This document shows, in pieces, positions 48,205 through 57,963 of a DNA stretch of 64,000 bases. Source of the DNA: Gemmatimonadota bacterium (lineage in GTDB: Bacteria; Gemmatimonadota; Gemmatimonadetes; Longimicrobiales; Gaopeijiaceae); assembly GCA_040882465.1 (NCBI GenBank), contig JBBEBG010000034.1:1-64000 (forward strand). The letters run 5' to 3'. The notes under the pieces are model-generated. The model was not told the origin of the DNA. It made no database searches and saw only the letters and a list, made by a program, of their open reading frames with translations. A program made the position numbers and the translations under genes. Each line of letters opens with the position of its first letter. Positions within the stretch are counted from its first letter, which is position 1.

Positions 48205-50028
48205 TCAGTTCTTCAGGTGCAGGAGCACGCGCCGCGCGAGGACTTTGGAGAACCCCGGAAGGGCTTCAAGCTCGTCCTCGCTCGCCTCGCGGACTCCTTT
48301 CACGGAGCCGAAGTGCGTCAGAAGGGAGCGCTGGCGGGCCGGGCCCACCCCCGGAATCCTACCGAGTTCGCTCGTGAGGGTCCTCCGGCCCCGCAGCTTG
48401 CGATTATACCCGAGGGCGACGCGGTGCGCCTCATTCCGGATTCGTTGGAGCAATCGGAGTGCCGGATCCCGACGGGAGAGCCGAAGAGGCTCCGCCAGCC
48501 CAGGACGAAAGATCTCTTCCTGCCTCTTCGCGAGCGCGGCCAGCGCGATCTCCGGCGCGCCGATCCGGGACAGGACCGGCTCGACCGCCGAAAGCTGGCC
48601 TTTGCCCCCGTCCAGCAGGAGGAGCTCGGGGAGAGGTTCGCCCTCCGCGATCCGCCGCGAGAGGTACCGTTCGACAACTTCCCCCATGGAGCGGAAGTCG
48701 TCGTTGGTCCACCCCCCGCGGATCCGCATCTTCCGGTACAGGCTCTTTTTCGGCTCTCCGTTTTCGAAAACGGTCACGCTCGCGACGAGTTCGCTTCCCT
48801 GGGTGTGTGAGATGTCCACGCAGGCGATGAGGCGCGGCACGACTTTGAGCCCCAGCCGTTCCTGGAGGTCGTAAAGGATGGAGTCCGCTCGTTCGGGGGC
48901 CCCCTCCTGGGAAAGCACGCGTTCCTCGAGAATGGCGCGCGCGTTTGATACGGCAAGCTCGATCAACCGTGTCTTGTCGCCCCTCTCGGGGACGAGAAGA
49001 CGCACCCTGTGGCCGGCGCGTTCGGTCAGCACCCCCTCCAGGACCTCACGGTCCGCAAAGTCCATGGGGAGGAGGACCTCATGCGGAAGATCCCGGTCGG
49101 CTTCCGTTCCACCCAGGAGGTAGGCCTGGGTCGTGAAGCTGCCGAGAAGATCGGAGTCGGACTCTTCCGCGATCCCGTCGAAGCGATGGCTCTCCCTTCC
49201 CAGGAGCACGCCGCGCCGGATCTTGAGCACGACGGCGGCTCCCAGGCTCCCATCGCGAGCGATCCCCAGAATGTCCCGGTCGCCGCCATCCGTCCCTTCC
49301 GCCCTTTGCTCCCGCGAGATCGAATCCAACCCGCGCAATACGTCGCGGTGGCGGGCGGCGTCCTCGAAGCGAAGCTCCCGGACGGCAGCCTCCATTTCCA
49401 CCGCAATTTCCTTGCGCACCGCCTCGGTCTTTCCGCCGAGGAGCCGAAGGATCTCGCGGATCATCTCGCCGTATTCCCGTTGCGATTGAAGCCCCACACA
49501 GGGCGCCTTGCAGCGGCCGATGTGATAGTCGAGGCAGGGGCGCGGGGGCGCCTCCGAGGGGAGGTCGTACAGGCAGGACCGAACCGTGTAGAGGCGCTTC
49601 ACGACGTCGAGGGCCTGGCGCACGGGGCCCACGGAGGTGAAGGGACCAAAATACCGGGCCCCGTCGTTGCGGATACGCCGAGTGACATAGACCCGCGGAA
49701 AGGGCTCCTGCGTCGTCACCTTGATGAAGGGATACCGCTTATCGTCTCGAAGTTGAATGTTGAACCGAGGCTGGTGCTCTTTGATCAGATTGGCTTCGAG
49801 CACGAGCGCCTCGGCGTCGGATCCGACGACGATCGTCTCCACGCCGTGGGCCCGTCTCGCGAGCTCCTGGATGCGGATCCCCCGTCCCGCATCGCCTCGG
49901 AAGTAACTGCGGACCCGCGTCCGCAGGGACTTGGCCTTTCCGATGTAGAGGACCTCCCCCTCCTCATCCATGAAGAGATAGACCCCTGGAGAGGTCGGGA
50001 GGTGATCCAGCTCGGTTGGGGCGATCAC
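48205..50028 (-). CDS. uvrC: Excinuclease ABC subunit C
   Basis: The 607-aa protein has the N-terminal GIY-YIG nuclease (SPGVYLFMDEEGEVLYIGKA), a UVR domain (about 200-235, LRFEDAARHRDVLRGLDSI), the RNase-H-like endonuclease domain (CVDISHTQGSELVAS and LLLDGGKGQLSA) and a C-terminal double helix-hairpin-helix (IPGVGPARQRSLLTHFGSV). It makes both incisions in nucleotide excision repair. The GTG start overlaps the murJ stop. Confidence 0.96.
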   Translation of the reverse strand: MIAPTELDHLPTSPGVYLFMDEEGEVLYIGKAKSLRTRVRSYFRGDAGRGIRIQELARRAHGVETIVVGSDAEALVLEANLIKEHQPRFNIQLRDDKRYPFIKVTTQEPFPRVYVTRRIRNDGARYFGPFTSVGPVRQALDVVKRLYTVRSCLYDLPSEAPPRPCLDYHIGRCKAPCVGLQSQREYGEMIREILRLLGGKTEAVRKEIAVEMEAAVRELRFEDAARHRDVLRGLDSISREQRAEGTDGGDRDILGIARDGSLGAAVVLKIRRGVLLGRESHRFDGIAEESDSDLLGSFTTQAYLLGGTEADRDLPHEVLLPMDFADREVLEGVLTERAGHRVRLLVPERGDKTRLIELAVSNARAILEERVLSQEGAPERADSILYDLQERLGLKVVPRLIACVDISHTQGSELVASVTVFENGEPKKSLYRKMRIRGGWTNDDFRSMGEVVERYLSRRIAEGEPLPELLLLDGGKGQLSAVEPVLSRIGAPEIALAALAKRQEEIFRPGLAEPLRLSRRDPALRLLQRIRNEAHRVALGYNRKLRGRRTLTSELGRIPGVGPARQRSLLTHFGSVKGVREASEDELEALPGFSKVLARRVLLHLKN

Positions 50029-51596
50029 GGCTTCGGACGGCGGTTCGGGCGGAGCCCCTGCAGGGGTTCGGAGACTCCGAGGAGGATCGTGGCGACGAAG
50101 TATACCCCGCCGAAGGGGAGAAGCGTTCCGGCCGCTTGGATCAAGGGGGGGGTGCCCGCGAGGAGGAGGCCCGCCGCAAGCCCCGCGGCGCAGCCGGAGC
50201 CCGCCGCCAACCAGATGCGGGCGAAGGTCCCCGGTGCGCTTCCATGGGGCCCGATCGTCCGCTGGAGTGCTCTTCGGAGGAGGAGGAGTTCGGTCCACGC
50301 CCCGACCGTGGCCCCCAGCGCGAGGCCGGCTGCCCCGAGCCGGAGCTCGCCGACACCCAGCCGGTCGAGGGGAAACATGAGCGCCGCTCCGACCCCGAAC
50401 GAAAGTGCGACCCGTAGGTAGGCGACGCGCGCGGGAGTGCGCGTGTCGTGCATGGCGTAAAAGGCGGAGGAGAGGAGCCGCGAGACTGCCGACGCCGGCA
50501 TCCCGAGCGCGTAGGCTCCGAGGACCCCCCAGGTCGCGAGCACTTCCGTGGGGCCGAAGGCGCCTCGTCCATAAATGACGGCCGAGATCGCGTCCCCGAG
50601 GAAGAGGTAGGCCAGCGCCGAAGGGATCAGGAAATACGCAACACGCTCGATGCCCCGTCCCACGTCCCGTGCGAGCGCTTCCCGGCCCTGGCTCCGAATT
50701 CGCGAGAGCTCGGGAAGCTCTGCGGCCGCGACGGAAAGGCCGAACAGGGAGATCGGAAGGATGTAAAGCGTCTGCGCGTAACGCAGGAGCGCGATTGCGC
50801 CGCTGGCCAGGTAGGAAGCGAGCGCCACATCGAGCAGTCCGCTCAAGTTCACCGCGCCACGAGCGCTGACCATCGGGACGAAATTTCGAAACGCCTCCGC
50901 GACGCCTTCCGCCTTCGTCGCGAGCGAAGGGCGAAACTCTCCGAGGAGCCGGACAGCCACCGGCATCAGGATGCCGAGTTGCAGCGCACCCCCGGCCACG
51001 GCACCCCAGGCGAGGACGTTCGCGAGCGCCTCGCCGGAAAGCTCCCAGACCCATCCGCCGCCCACCATCGCGACGATCATGGCCGCGTTCCACGCGATCG
51101 GCGCTGCGTACGAGAGAAAGAAACGGCGGTGTGTGTTGAGGACCCCGAGCGCCCAGGCCGAGACGGCCAGGCTCGCGGTCATGGGAAAGAGGATGCGGAC
51201 GAGACCGGTGGTCGTCTCCTGGAGTTCCGGCGCAAACCCGCCGGCGACGATCCTCACGATCCAGGGCGCCAGCAAGATTCCAAGAACGGCAAGCAGGCCC
51301 GCGGCGACCGTCAGGAGCCCGAAGACGGCGCCGGCGAAACGCGCCGCTTCCTTTTTTCTCCCCTCTTCGAGCAGCTCGGCGTAAATAGGGATGAAGGAGG
51401 CTGAGAGCGTCCCCTCTCCGAGGAGGACCTGCAGGACGTTCGGGGTCCGAAGGGCCACGCCCCAGGCATCCGCCACCGGGGAGACGCCAAAGAAGTGTGC
51501 GAAGACGCCTTCCCGGACCAGCCCCGTGATCCGGCTTCCCAGGATCCCGGCGGCGACCCGGTACGAGGCGGAAGAACGGTCAGGAGGTGGGGTCAC
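50025..51596 (-). CDS. murJ: Lipid II flippase MurJ
   Basis: The 523-aa polytopic protein has about 14 membrane helices and the MviN signature at the start (GSRITGLVREGVFAHFFGVS, then VLQVLLGEGTLSASFIPIYA). It moves lipid II across the inner membrane for peptidoglycan synthesis. It overlaps the 96-aa gene by 17 bases and uvrC by 4. Confidence 0.93.
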   Translation of the reverse strand: MTPPPDRSSASYRVAAGILGSRITGLVREGVFAHFFGVSPVADAWGVALRTPNVLQVLLGEGTLSASFIPIYAELLEEGRKKEAARFAGAVFGLLTVAAGLLAVLGILLAPWIVRIVAGGFAPELQETTTGLVRILFPMTASLAVSAWALGVLNTHRRFFLSYAAPIAWNAAMIVAMVGGGWVWELSGEALANVLAWGAVAGGALQLGILMPVAVRLLGEFRPSLATKAEGVAEAFRNFVPMVSARGAVNLSGLLDVALASYLASGAIALLRYAQTLYILPISLFGLSVAAAELPELSRIRSQGREALARDVGRGIERVAYFLIPSALAYLFLGDAISAVIYGRGAFGPTEVLATWGVLGAYALGMPASAVSRLLSSAFYAMHDTRTPARVAYLRVALSFGVGAALMFPLDRLGVGELRLGAAGLALGATVGAWTELLLLRRALQRTIGPHGSAPGTFARIWLAAGSGCAAGLAAGLLLAGTPPLIQAAGTLLPFGGVYFVATILLGVSEPLQGLRPNRRPKP

Positions 51597-51870
51597 CGCG
51601 GGGCGGCAGCCGAGACCGGTCTGTGGGCGACCGTTCGGTGAGTAGCTTCTGGAAGAAGTCGGATTCCTCGGTGAGGCGCCGTACGTCCTCGTTGAGCCGC
51701 TCCACCTCGCCTTCCAGCAAGCGAACGCGGTCCGCGAGCCTTTCCGGCGTTTCGAGCTGGCCCCGGCGCTCGACTTGCGCAGCGATCGCGCGCCCCAGCC
51801 GGGAGTCGAGGATCGTGGAAAGGACCTCGGGAATCAGGAGCGCGACGACGATGATGACGATCCACCACAT
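51580..51870 (-). CDS. 96-aa membrane-anchored coiled-coil protein
   Basis: The protein has a single N-terminal membrane helix (MWWIVIIVVALLIPEVLSTI) and a coiled coil (about 45-80, VRLLEGEVERLNEDVRRLTE). The layout recalls PspB or YneF-type small proteins, though identity is not clear. It overlaps murJ. Confidence 0.6.
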   Translation of the reverse strand: MWWIVIIVVALLIPEVLSTILDSRLGRAIAAQVERRGQLETPERLADRVRLLEGEVERLNEDVRRLTEESDFFQKLLTERSPTDRSRLPPRGDPTS

Positions 51871-51917
51871 GTGCGAAAGCTACCTCCGAAAAAGTGCGGG
51901 GAGCAACCGCATGTGCC

Positions 51918-53531
51918 TCAAGGGAGTACGGCCTGTTTCACCCGTTCATTCACTGCGTCCAGGAACGCGTCGTCGTAGCGGATGAGATAATAAAATGGAT
52001 TGAAGACCCGCTCTTGTGGCCGTCCGAGAGGAAAAAGATGAAGCTGCGCCTTGGCCGCCTGCGTCAATGCGACCTCATTTCTGCGCTTCAGGCTTTGCAG
52101 AATCTTCCTTTCCACATCCGCGAGAAGCTGCCCGCTCTGGCTCCTCAGGGCATCGAGCGGGCCTCGAAGCGTAGGATCGATGGGTATCGTGGCCTGCTCG
52201 AGCGCGTCCGCGCCGGCGGCGAGGGAGCGCTCCAGGGCCCGGAGCGCATCATGGACCTCACCGGGCATCTCCTCTCTCGCGAGCTTTCCGGCCAGCTCAT
52301 GCTCCGCAAGTGCAAGGTCTTCAAGCCCCAGTGCGAACTTCCGTAGGATCTTTTCCACCTTCCCCTCGAGGACGGAGAAGGCCGCGCGGGGGTGGACGAT
52401 CGGGCGTTCGACGCCGTGCGCGGAAAATACGGACGCGGCGTGGGGGAGGTACGCGATTTCTCCAGGGCCCGCCACGTAGGAGAGGGTGGGGAGAAGTGAG
52501 GCCTCCACCACGGGTCGAAGGAGGACGTTGGGGCTAAGGAGCGACGGGTCGTCCGCCGCGCGGGCGGTGACATCGTCGAAGGAGAGGACCGTTTCCGAAC
52601 CGCGAAGTCGGAGGCGGGTTCCATCTCGAAAAATGCGCTCGCGCCCGGCCGGGCCTTCGAAAAAGAGGTTGGTGGCCCCTTCGAGAAACGGAACCTGGGG
52701 CTCGAACCCTGCTTCGCGAACGCGGACGTCGAAGGAGGCGAGGGACTCTTCCCGTTCGGCGCTCTCTGTGAGCTCGCGAAGAAGGAGGGGAAGTGATCGG
52801 GCCTTCAGAGCCGAATCGTGCGCAAAGAGCAGGAAGACACCTGCGCTCCCGAGGAGGTCGGCCATGATATGCCGGAATCCGTCGGCGAGCGTCTTGCCGG
52901 GCGCATATCCCTCGGAGAGGAGATCTTTCCACCGGGGGAGGAATTCAGAGCCGGGATGGAGGCCGCAGAACTTTTCTACCGCATCCGTGATCTCCGGTCC
53001 GACCGCGACGCGGTGGAGGGGCTTCCCTGCCGCTCCCGCCGGAGGTGGCAAAGAGACCTCGCTCAGAACGTTTTCCAGGTTCACGACGTGGACCGCGGCG
53101 ACGTCTTCCCAAACATGGTGCTCAGAGGCGATCCAGAATACGGGAAGCACGGGACGGCCGAGCACGCCTTCGAGACGTCGGGCGACCGCCGCCGCGGTGA
53201 GTCCCTTATAAAGCGCGTAGAGGGGGCCGCCGAAGAGTCCCGGCTGCTGCCCCGTGGTGACCATGAATCCCCCCTGGCCCACAAAGGCTTCGAGGCGCGC
53301 GGCGGCGCCGGGCCCGCCGCCGCTCAGATGCGTGGCCACCTCCCGAAGCGCTGCCGCGTCGAAGCGGCGTTCGACCTCCCGGGCCTTCGCCTCGTACGAC
53401 GCGATTTCGCGGGGATCGCCGGGGAGAAGGGCCGTAGCGCGAGGCTCGAGGCCGAGCCAGGCCTCGGCGAACCGTGTGCCGGAAAGCCGCCGGGGTTCCA
53501 CATTCACGAGGGGAGCGCCCGCTCGGCTCAC
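51918..53531 (-). CDS. bshC: Bacillithiol biosynthesis cysteine-adding enzyme BshC
   Basis: The 537-aa protein has the family landmarks VTTGQQPGLFGGPLYALYKG and VLPVFWIASEHHVWEDVA, and a long C-terminal coiled-coil region. BshC adds cysteine to GlcN-malate, the last step of bacillithiol synthesis. bshA and bshB are not in the window. The GTG start overlaps the end of rlmH. Confidence 0.9.
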   Translation of the reverse strand: MSRAGAPLVNVEPRRLSGTRFAEAWLGLEPRATALLPGDPREIASYEAKAREVERRFDAAALREVATHLSGGGPGAAARLEAFVGQGGFMVTTGQQPGLFGGPLYALYKGLTAAAVARRLEGVLGRPVLPVFWIASEHHVWEDVAAVHVVNLENVLSEVSLPPPAGAAGKPLHRVAVGPEITDAVEKFCGLHPGSEFLPRWKDLLSEGYAPGKTLADGFRHIMADLLGSAGVFLLFAHDSALKARSLPLLLRELTESAEREESLASFDVRVREAGFEPQVPFLEGATNLFFEGPAGRERIFRDGTRLRLRGSETVLSFDDVTARAADDPSLLSPNVLLRPVVEASLLPTLSYVAGPGEIAYLPHAASVFSAHGVERPIVHPRAAFSVLEGKVEKILRKFALGLEDLALAEHELAGKLAREEMPGEVHDALRALERSLAAGADALEQATIPIDPTLRGPLDALRSQSGQLLADVERKILQSLKRRNEVALTQAAKAQLHLFPLGRPQERVFNPFYYLIRYDDAFLDAVNERVKQAVLP

Positions 53532-54004
53532 TCACCCCCCTTGTGATAAGGTTCGCCGCGGAGAATCGTGCCTGCGCGGTAGAGCTGTTCCGCGAGGATC
53601 AGGCGGGCCGCCGCGTGTGGAAGCGTCATCCGCGACAAAGAAAGGGCGCGGTCGGCGCGCCCCGCGATCTCGGGGTCTACCCCGAAGGCACCGCCGATGA
53701 CGAACGCGACGCCGGGGGACCCGGCCAGGGCCCGGTCACCCAGCTCGCGTGCGAGGTCTTGTGAGGACATCCCCTTTCCCTCCCTGGTGAGCACCCAGAT
53801 TTCGGCGCGGGTCGGGAGCCGGTCGCGGATCCGGCGTGCTTCCACTTCCCGGACACGCGCTGGGTCCTGCGGTCCCCCTCCGGCCCCCGCTTCCACTTCA
53901 GTGACTTCCAGCTTCCAATACCGCCGCGCGCGGCTCTCGAACTCTCGGATGGCGGGCTCGAGGATTCCCTTGGCCTTCCCCACCACGAGGATCCAGATCG
54001 TCAT
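53528..54004 (-). CDS. rlmH: 23S rRNA pseudouridine-1915 N3-methyltransferase
   Basis: The 158-aa SPOUT methyltransferase starts [36 protein letters not shown] and LSLSRMTLPHAAARLILAEQ are the knot and SAM-binding signatures, with LYRA near the end. The gene's ATG overlaps the lpxK stop. Length is standard. Confidence 0.93.
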   Translation of the reverse strand: MTIWILVVGKAKGILEPAIREFESRARRYWKLEVTEVEAGAGGGPQDPARVREVEARRIRDRLPTRAEIWVLTREGKGMSSQDLARELGDRALAGSPGVAFVIGGAFGVDPEIAGRADRALSLSRMTLPHAAARLILAEQLYRAGTILRGEPYHKGGE

Positions 54005-55029
54005 GGCGAGGTCCCCGAGCGAAGCCGCGCCTCGAGCGCGTTGAGGATCTCGGTCTCGAGGGTCTCGGGTGGATTTGGAACCAGGGGAAGCACCCGAACC
54101 TCCGGGAGGAGTTCCCTGAACGGGGCGAGCTTGACCGCGTCTTTCTCCGTGGTGGCGATCCATGCGCCGCCCGCGGCCCGGCGGATCGAGACCGCGTCCC
54201 GCGTGGTGAAGGCATGGTGATCCGCGAACGCGAGGTGCCCGGAAGTGGCCCCTACCCGCGACAGGACCGAGCGAAGAAAAGGCTCCGGGGACCCGACCGA
54301 TGTAATGACCAATGGTGGGCCGGCCGGCGGCGGGAACGGATCTCCGCCGAGCGCGCACCACTCTCCGTCCCCCAGGGAGAAAACGCGCGCGGAAGGGATC
54401 CCCCTGAGGCCGGAGAGCGCGTCCACCAGCCGGTGGGCCGGCGGGAGCTCTGCGCCGCCTTTCGCGGTCACGAGGACCAGATGGGCCCTCCGAAGGGCAG
54501 AAAGGGGTTCTCGAAAGGGTCCTCGGGGGAGGAGCCGCGGAGGAAGCGGGTGTTCCGGTGACAGCAGGACCAGATCCAGGTCGCGCAGGAGCTGTCGGTG
54601 TTGAAACCCGTCGTCGAGGACGGCGATGTCCGCGCCTTCGGCCGCAGCGGCCTGGACCCCACGCACACGGTTCCCAGAGGCGACGACGGGGACTCCAGGG
54701 TTCCAACGACGGTGGAGGAGGATCTCGTCCTTTCCGTACCCTCGGAGGACGATGGCCGGCTTCCAACCACGGTGCGCGAGCGTCCGGGCCAGCCAGGCGG
54801 CCACAGGGGTCTTGCCGGTCCCCCCGACGGCGAGGTTTCCGACGGAGACGACCGGGATTGGTCCGCGCCTCCCCGGCAGGACCCCGCTGTCGTAGAGGAA
54901 ACCTCGGAGTCGCACGACGGTCCCAAAAACGGCGGAAAGTGGCGCCGCGACGAGGGTGAGCCCGGTCGTGAGGAGTCCGGGCTCACCGCGCCACATCCGC
55001 CGGACCGACCTCTCGAGAGGCGCTCTCAT
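54001..55029 (-). CDS. lpxK: Tetraacyldisaccharide 4'-kinase
   Basis: The 342-aa protein contains the Walker [21 protein letters not shown] and [20 protein letters not shown], both diagnostic of LpxK, which phosphorylates the lipid A precursor at the inner membrane. ATGA overlap with the acyltransferase gene upstream. Confidence 0.94.
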   Translation of the reverse strand: MRAPLERSVRRMWRGEPGLLTTGLTLVAAPLSAVFGTVVRLRGFLYDSGVLPGRRGPIPVVSVGNLAVGGTGKTPVAAWLARTLAHRGWKPAIVLRGYGKDEILLHRRWNPGVPVVASGNRVRGVQAAAAEGADIAVLDDGFQHRQLLRDLDLVLLSPEHPLPPRLLPRGPFREPLSALRRAHLVLVTAKGGAELPPAHRLVDALSGLRGIPSARVFSLGDGEWCALGGDPFPPPAGPPLVITSVGSPEPFLRSVLSRVGATSGHLAFADHHAFTTRDAVSIRRAAGGAWIATTEKDAVKLAPFRELLPEVRVLPLVPNPPETLETEILNALEARLRSGTSP

Positions 55030-55655
55030 TCAACACCGCCGTTCAGGAAAACTTCGATCGCGCGGGCCTGCGTAGCGAGATCGGGCTCGCTGGCGTCCCG
55101 GGGCACGACCTGGGGCTGGCCGTAACGGATGCGCACGCGCGCGAAGGGTTTGGGGATGGCGAACCGATCCCAAGAGTCGAGCCGCCACGCACGGTCGAGG
55201 GAGACGTGTATGGGAATGATCGGGGCTCCCGAGAGCTGAGCGACGACGAGGCCCCCCGGTTTGAACACCCCGGCCGGCCCTTTTGGACCGTCGGGGGTGA
55301 TCCCCGCGTCTTTGCCATCCTTCAAGGCGCGCACGAGTCCTCGGACTCCCGCGACTCCCCCGCGGGTGCTGGAACCTCGGGAGGTCGCGAAACCCATCCG
55401 GTGAATGACGCGGGCGATGTATTCTCCGTCGCCATGTTCACTCACCAGGACCACGATTCCCTCCCGGCGGTGGAGGATGGTGAGGGGGAGGATCCAGGTA
55501 TGCCAATGGGCATAGATGACCGGGCGCCCCACTTGGTGGAAGGCCTCCACGCGCTCCTTTCCGGAGATCTCGTAGCGCATCGATGCGCCTATGGCCGCGA
55601 GCGCCTCCGCCCCGAAAAAAGATGCCGCCCGAAATTGAAGCTCGCGCCGAGTCAT
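55026..55655 (-). CDS. DUF374 lysophospholipid-acyltransferase-like protein
   Basis: The 209-aa protein has YAHWHTWILPLTILHRREGI (acyltransferase H-x4-D-like block), SRGSSTRGGVAGVRGLVRAL and GITPDGPKGPAGVFKPG, the DUF374 signature. Its position between lpxB and lpxK suggests a lipid A secondary acyltransferase in place of LpxL. The start overlaps lpxB by 4 bases. Confidence 0.82.
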   Translation of the reverse strand: MTRRELQFRAASFFGAEALAAIGASMRYEISGKERVEAFHQVGRPVIYAHWHTWILPLTILHRREGIVVLVSEHGDGEYIARVIHRMGFATSRGSSTRGGVAGVRGLVRALKDGKDAGITPDGPKGPAGVFKPGGLVVAQLSGAPIIPIHVSLDRAWRLDSWDRFAIPKPFARVRIRYGQPQVVPRDASEPDLATQARAIEVFLNGGVE

Positions 55656-56824
55656 GGGACGCGTGCATCCTCACCACTTCCCACTCGGCCGGCGAGGATC
55701 TCCGCGGCGAGATCCGCGACCCGCCGCGAGGCTCCGGGCGTCCCCAGGCGTTCGCGAACCCGAGCGAGCCCTTCGATCATGACCCTGCGTCGTTCCGTGT
55801 CGCCCAGAAGCGGGGCCACGGAAGCCGCGAGGTTGTGCGGGGTGACGTCACCCTGAAGAAGCTCCGGCACGACGCGGGAGCCCGCGACCAGGTTCGCGAG
55901 CGCGACGTGTTCCACCCGGACGAGTCGTCGCGCGAGAGCGAAGGTGAGGGGAGAGGTTCGATAGGCCACCACGAAGGGGGTACCCTCGAGGGCCGCTTCG
56001 AGGGTGGTCGTCCCCGACTTCACGATCGCCGCGCGAGCATGCCGGAGGAGTGCTCGTCCGTCACGAACCACTGTCGCGCCCAGCGCGGCGGGCGTCGGAA
56101 GCTCGACGCCGCCGGCGTGCGCGACCGCGAGCTGGAGCCCGTAAACATCGTTCCCCGCGACTCTCCCCGCCTCCAGGAAGGGAGTGAGGTGGCGGTTCAC
56201 CTCCTGGGGGCGGGACCCGGGGAAGAGGGCGAGGATCGGTCGCGCCGCGTCGAGTCCGTGCGCGGCGCAGAAGCTCTCCCGCGAAGGGACCGGCTCGTCG
56301 CGCTCCAGCAGCGGGTGCCCGACAAAGGTGGCTTTCCCCCCTTCCCTCTCGAAGATCTCCTTCTCGAACGGAAGGATGACCGCGATCCGGCTTGCGTCTC
56401 TGGCCAGCTGGGCCGCGCGTTTCGGTTTCCACGCCCAGACCTGTGGCGCGATGTAATAGAGCACGGGGAGGCCTGCCTTCCGGGCCCGCCGAGCCACTCT
56501 CAGGTTCAGCCCTGGGTAGTCCACCGGGATCACGAGATCCACGCCGGCCTCCCGCATCAGCCGCGCGATCCTTCGCTCGAGCCTCAGGAAGTAGGGCAGT
56601 CGCGAGACGACCTCGGTGAACCCCATCACCGCGAGGTCCTCGAGTTTGGCGATCAGCTCGACTCCGGCCCCGGCCATCCTGGACCCGCCGGTGCCGAGGA
56701 GCCGGACTCCGGGAAACTTGCCGTGAAGGGCGTGCGCGAGATGGGCGGCGTGGAGGTCCCCGGACGGCTCGCCCGCAAGGAGGAGGATGACCGGGGGCGT
56801 CACGAGCGGGCTCGACCCGGTCAC
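55652..56824 (-). CDS. lpxB: Lipid-A-disaccharide synthase
   Basis: The 390-aa GT19 enzyme has LLLAGEPSGDLHAAHLAHAL, VDLVIPVDYPGLNLRVARRA, YYIAPQVWAWKPKRA and LPFEKEIFEREGGKATFVGH. It joins UDP-diacylglucosamine and lipid X. It follows the small membrane ORF and the Gfo/Idh gene in the lpx operon. Confidence 0.95.
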   Translation of the reverse strand: MTGSSPLVTPPVILLLAGEPSGDLHAAHLAHALHGKFPGVRLLGTGGSRMAGAGVELIAKLEDLAVMGFTEVVSRLPYFLRLERRIARLMREAGVDLVIPVDYPGLNLRVARRARKAGLPVLYYIAPQVWAWKPKRAAQLARDASRIAVILPFEKEIFEREGGKATFVGHPLLERDEPVPSRESFCAAHGLDAARPILALFPGSRPQEVNRHLTPFLEAGRVAGNDVYGLQLAVAHAGGVELPTPAALGATVVRDGRALLRHARAAIVKSGTTTLEAALEGTPFVVAYRTSPLTFALARRLVRVEHVALANLVAGSRVVPELLQGDVTPHNLAASVAPLLGDTERRRVMIEGLARVRERLGTPGASRRVADLAAEILAGRVGSGEDARVP

Positions 56825-56831
56825 TCGAGGA

Positions 56832-56966
56832 TCAGAACGCGACCGTGAGGTACCAGATTACGGCGCCTGCGAGGATCAGGAGGACGACGAGGCCGCGGGT
56901 CTTGAACCCCTTCCGCACGTCGATCCAGTCCTTCTTCCGGTCACGTCTTACTCGAATCAGAGACAT
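56832..56966 (-). CDS. 44-aa single-pass membrane protein
   Basis: ATG at 56966 opens SLIRVRRDRKKDWIDVRKGF, then a hydrophobic helix (GLVVLLILAGAVIWYLTVAF) to TGA. It overlaps the end of the oxidoreductase by 26 bases and precedes lpxB by 8. A basic N-terminus and one helix suggest an inner-membrane anchor facing the cytosol. Confidence 0.5.
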   Translation of the reverse strand: MSLIRVRRDRKKDWIDVRKGFKTRGLVVLLILAGAVIWYLTVAF

Positions 56967-57963
56967 AGCTGCTCACAATCCGGTCTTGGATGGCGAGGGC
57001 GGTCGCCAGGGCGTCCCGCCCGTCGCGGCCGGAAACGCGGGGAGTCCTTCCTTCTCGAATCGCCTCCAGAAAGCTCTCCAGCTCGCGGCGCAGAGGTTCC
57101 CCTCCCACCGAGGTGAGCGGAATCCGCTCCACGATGCTCCAGATTCCTCCCGGGATCTCGCCGACGGGCCGCTCCTTCCCAACCCCCGCGAGCGTTGGGA
57201 GATCCCCTTTCAACCGGAGGAATTCTCCCGTGCCGTCTGCCAGGTTGAGGCTGAGGTACCCCGAGCGCTGAAAGATGCGGAGCTTTCTCATCCTCTCCGT
57301 GGAAACCCGGCTTGCGGTGAGATTCGCGACCGCGCCGCCCTCGAAGGCGATCCGTGCGTTCGCGATGTCCACGGAGGGAGTGAGCACGGGAATCCCGGTG
57401 GCCTGGATGTCAGCCACCGGACGCCCCACGAGGCTCGTGACGAGGTCCACGTCGTGAATCATGAGGTCGAGGACGACGGCGACGTCGGTGCCCCGCTCGG
57501 TAAAGGGAGCGAGGCGGTGTGACTCGATGAAGAGGGGAGTATCCAGGAAGGGGGCCGCCGCGACCAGCGCGGCGTTAAAGCGTTCGACGTGCCCCACCTG
57601 TACGAGTGCCCCCTTTCGGGTGGCCGTCTCGAGAATCCGATCGGCCTGCGCGAGGTCGGCCGCGATCGGCTTTTCGATGAAGACGTGGATGCCACGCTCG
57701 AGGGCCGCCACCGCAACGGGCTCGTGAGTCAAGGTCGGCGTCGCGACGACGAGTGCGTCCACCTTGTCGAGGAGTTGGTCGAGCGAGGGGAAGGCGGCAA
57801 CCTCGAGCTCGTGCGCGACCTCGGCGGCCCGCTCCGGGCGGGGCTCGAAGAACCCGACCATGTCCGTGCCGGGAAGGGATCGGGCGATTCGCGCGTGATG
57901 GAATCCGAGGCTTCCTACTCCCGCGACCCCGATCCGGACCTGGGGGGAAGGCAACCGCGTCAA
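56941..57963 (-). CDS. Gfo/Idh/MocA oxidoreductase in the lipid A cluster
   Basis: The 340-aa protein has the Rossmann start RIGVAGVGSLGFHHARIARS, the family EKPIA motif (GIHVFIEKPIAADLAQA) and DLMIHDVDLVTSLVGRPVA. Its place directly after lpxA fits GnnA-type UDP-GlcNAc 3-dehydrogenases, which prepare diamino-sugar lipid A, but no aminotransferase partner (GnnB) is in the window. Other sugar oxidations are possible. Confidence 0.75.
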   Translation of the reverse strand: MTRLPSPQVRIGVAGVGSLGFHHARIARSLPGTDMVGFFEPRPERAAEVAHELEVAAFPSLDQLLDKVDALVVATPTLTHEPVAVAALERGIHVFIEKPIAADLAQADRILETATRKGALVQVGHVERFNAALVAAAPFLDTPLFIESHRLAPFTERGTDVAVVLDLMIHDVDLVTSLVGRPVADIQATGIPVLTPSVDIANARIAFEGGAVANLTASRVSTERMRKLRIFQRSGYLSLNLADGTGEFLRLKGDLPTLAGVGKERPVGEIPGGIWSIVERIPLTSVGGEPLRRELESFLEAIREGRTPRVSGRDGRDALATALAIQDRIVSSYVSDSSKT

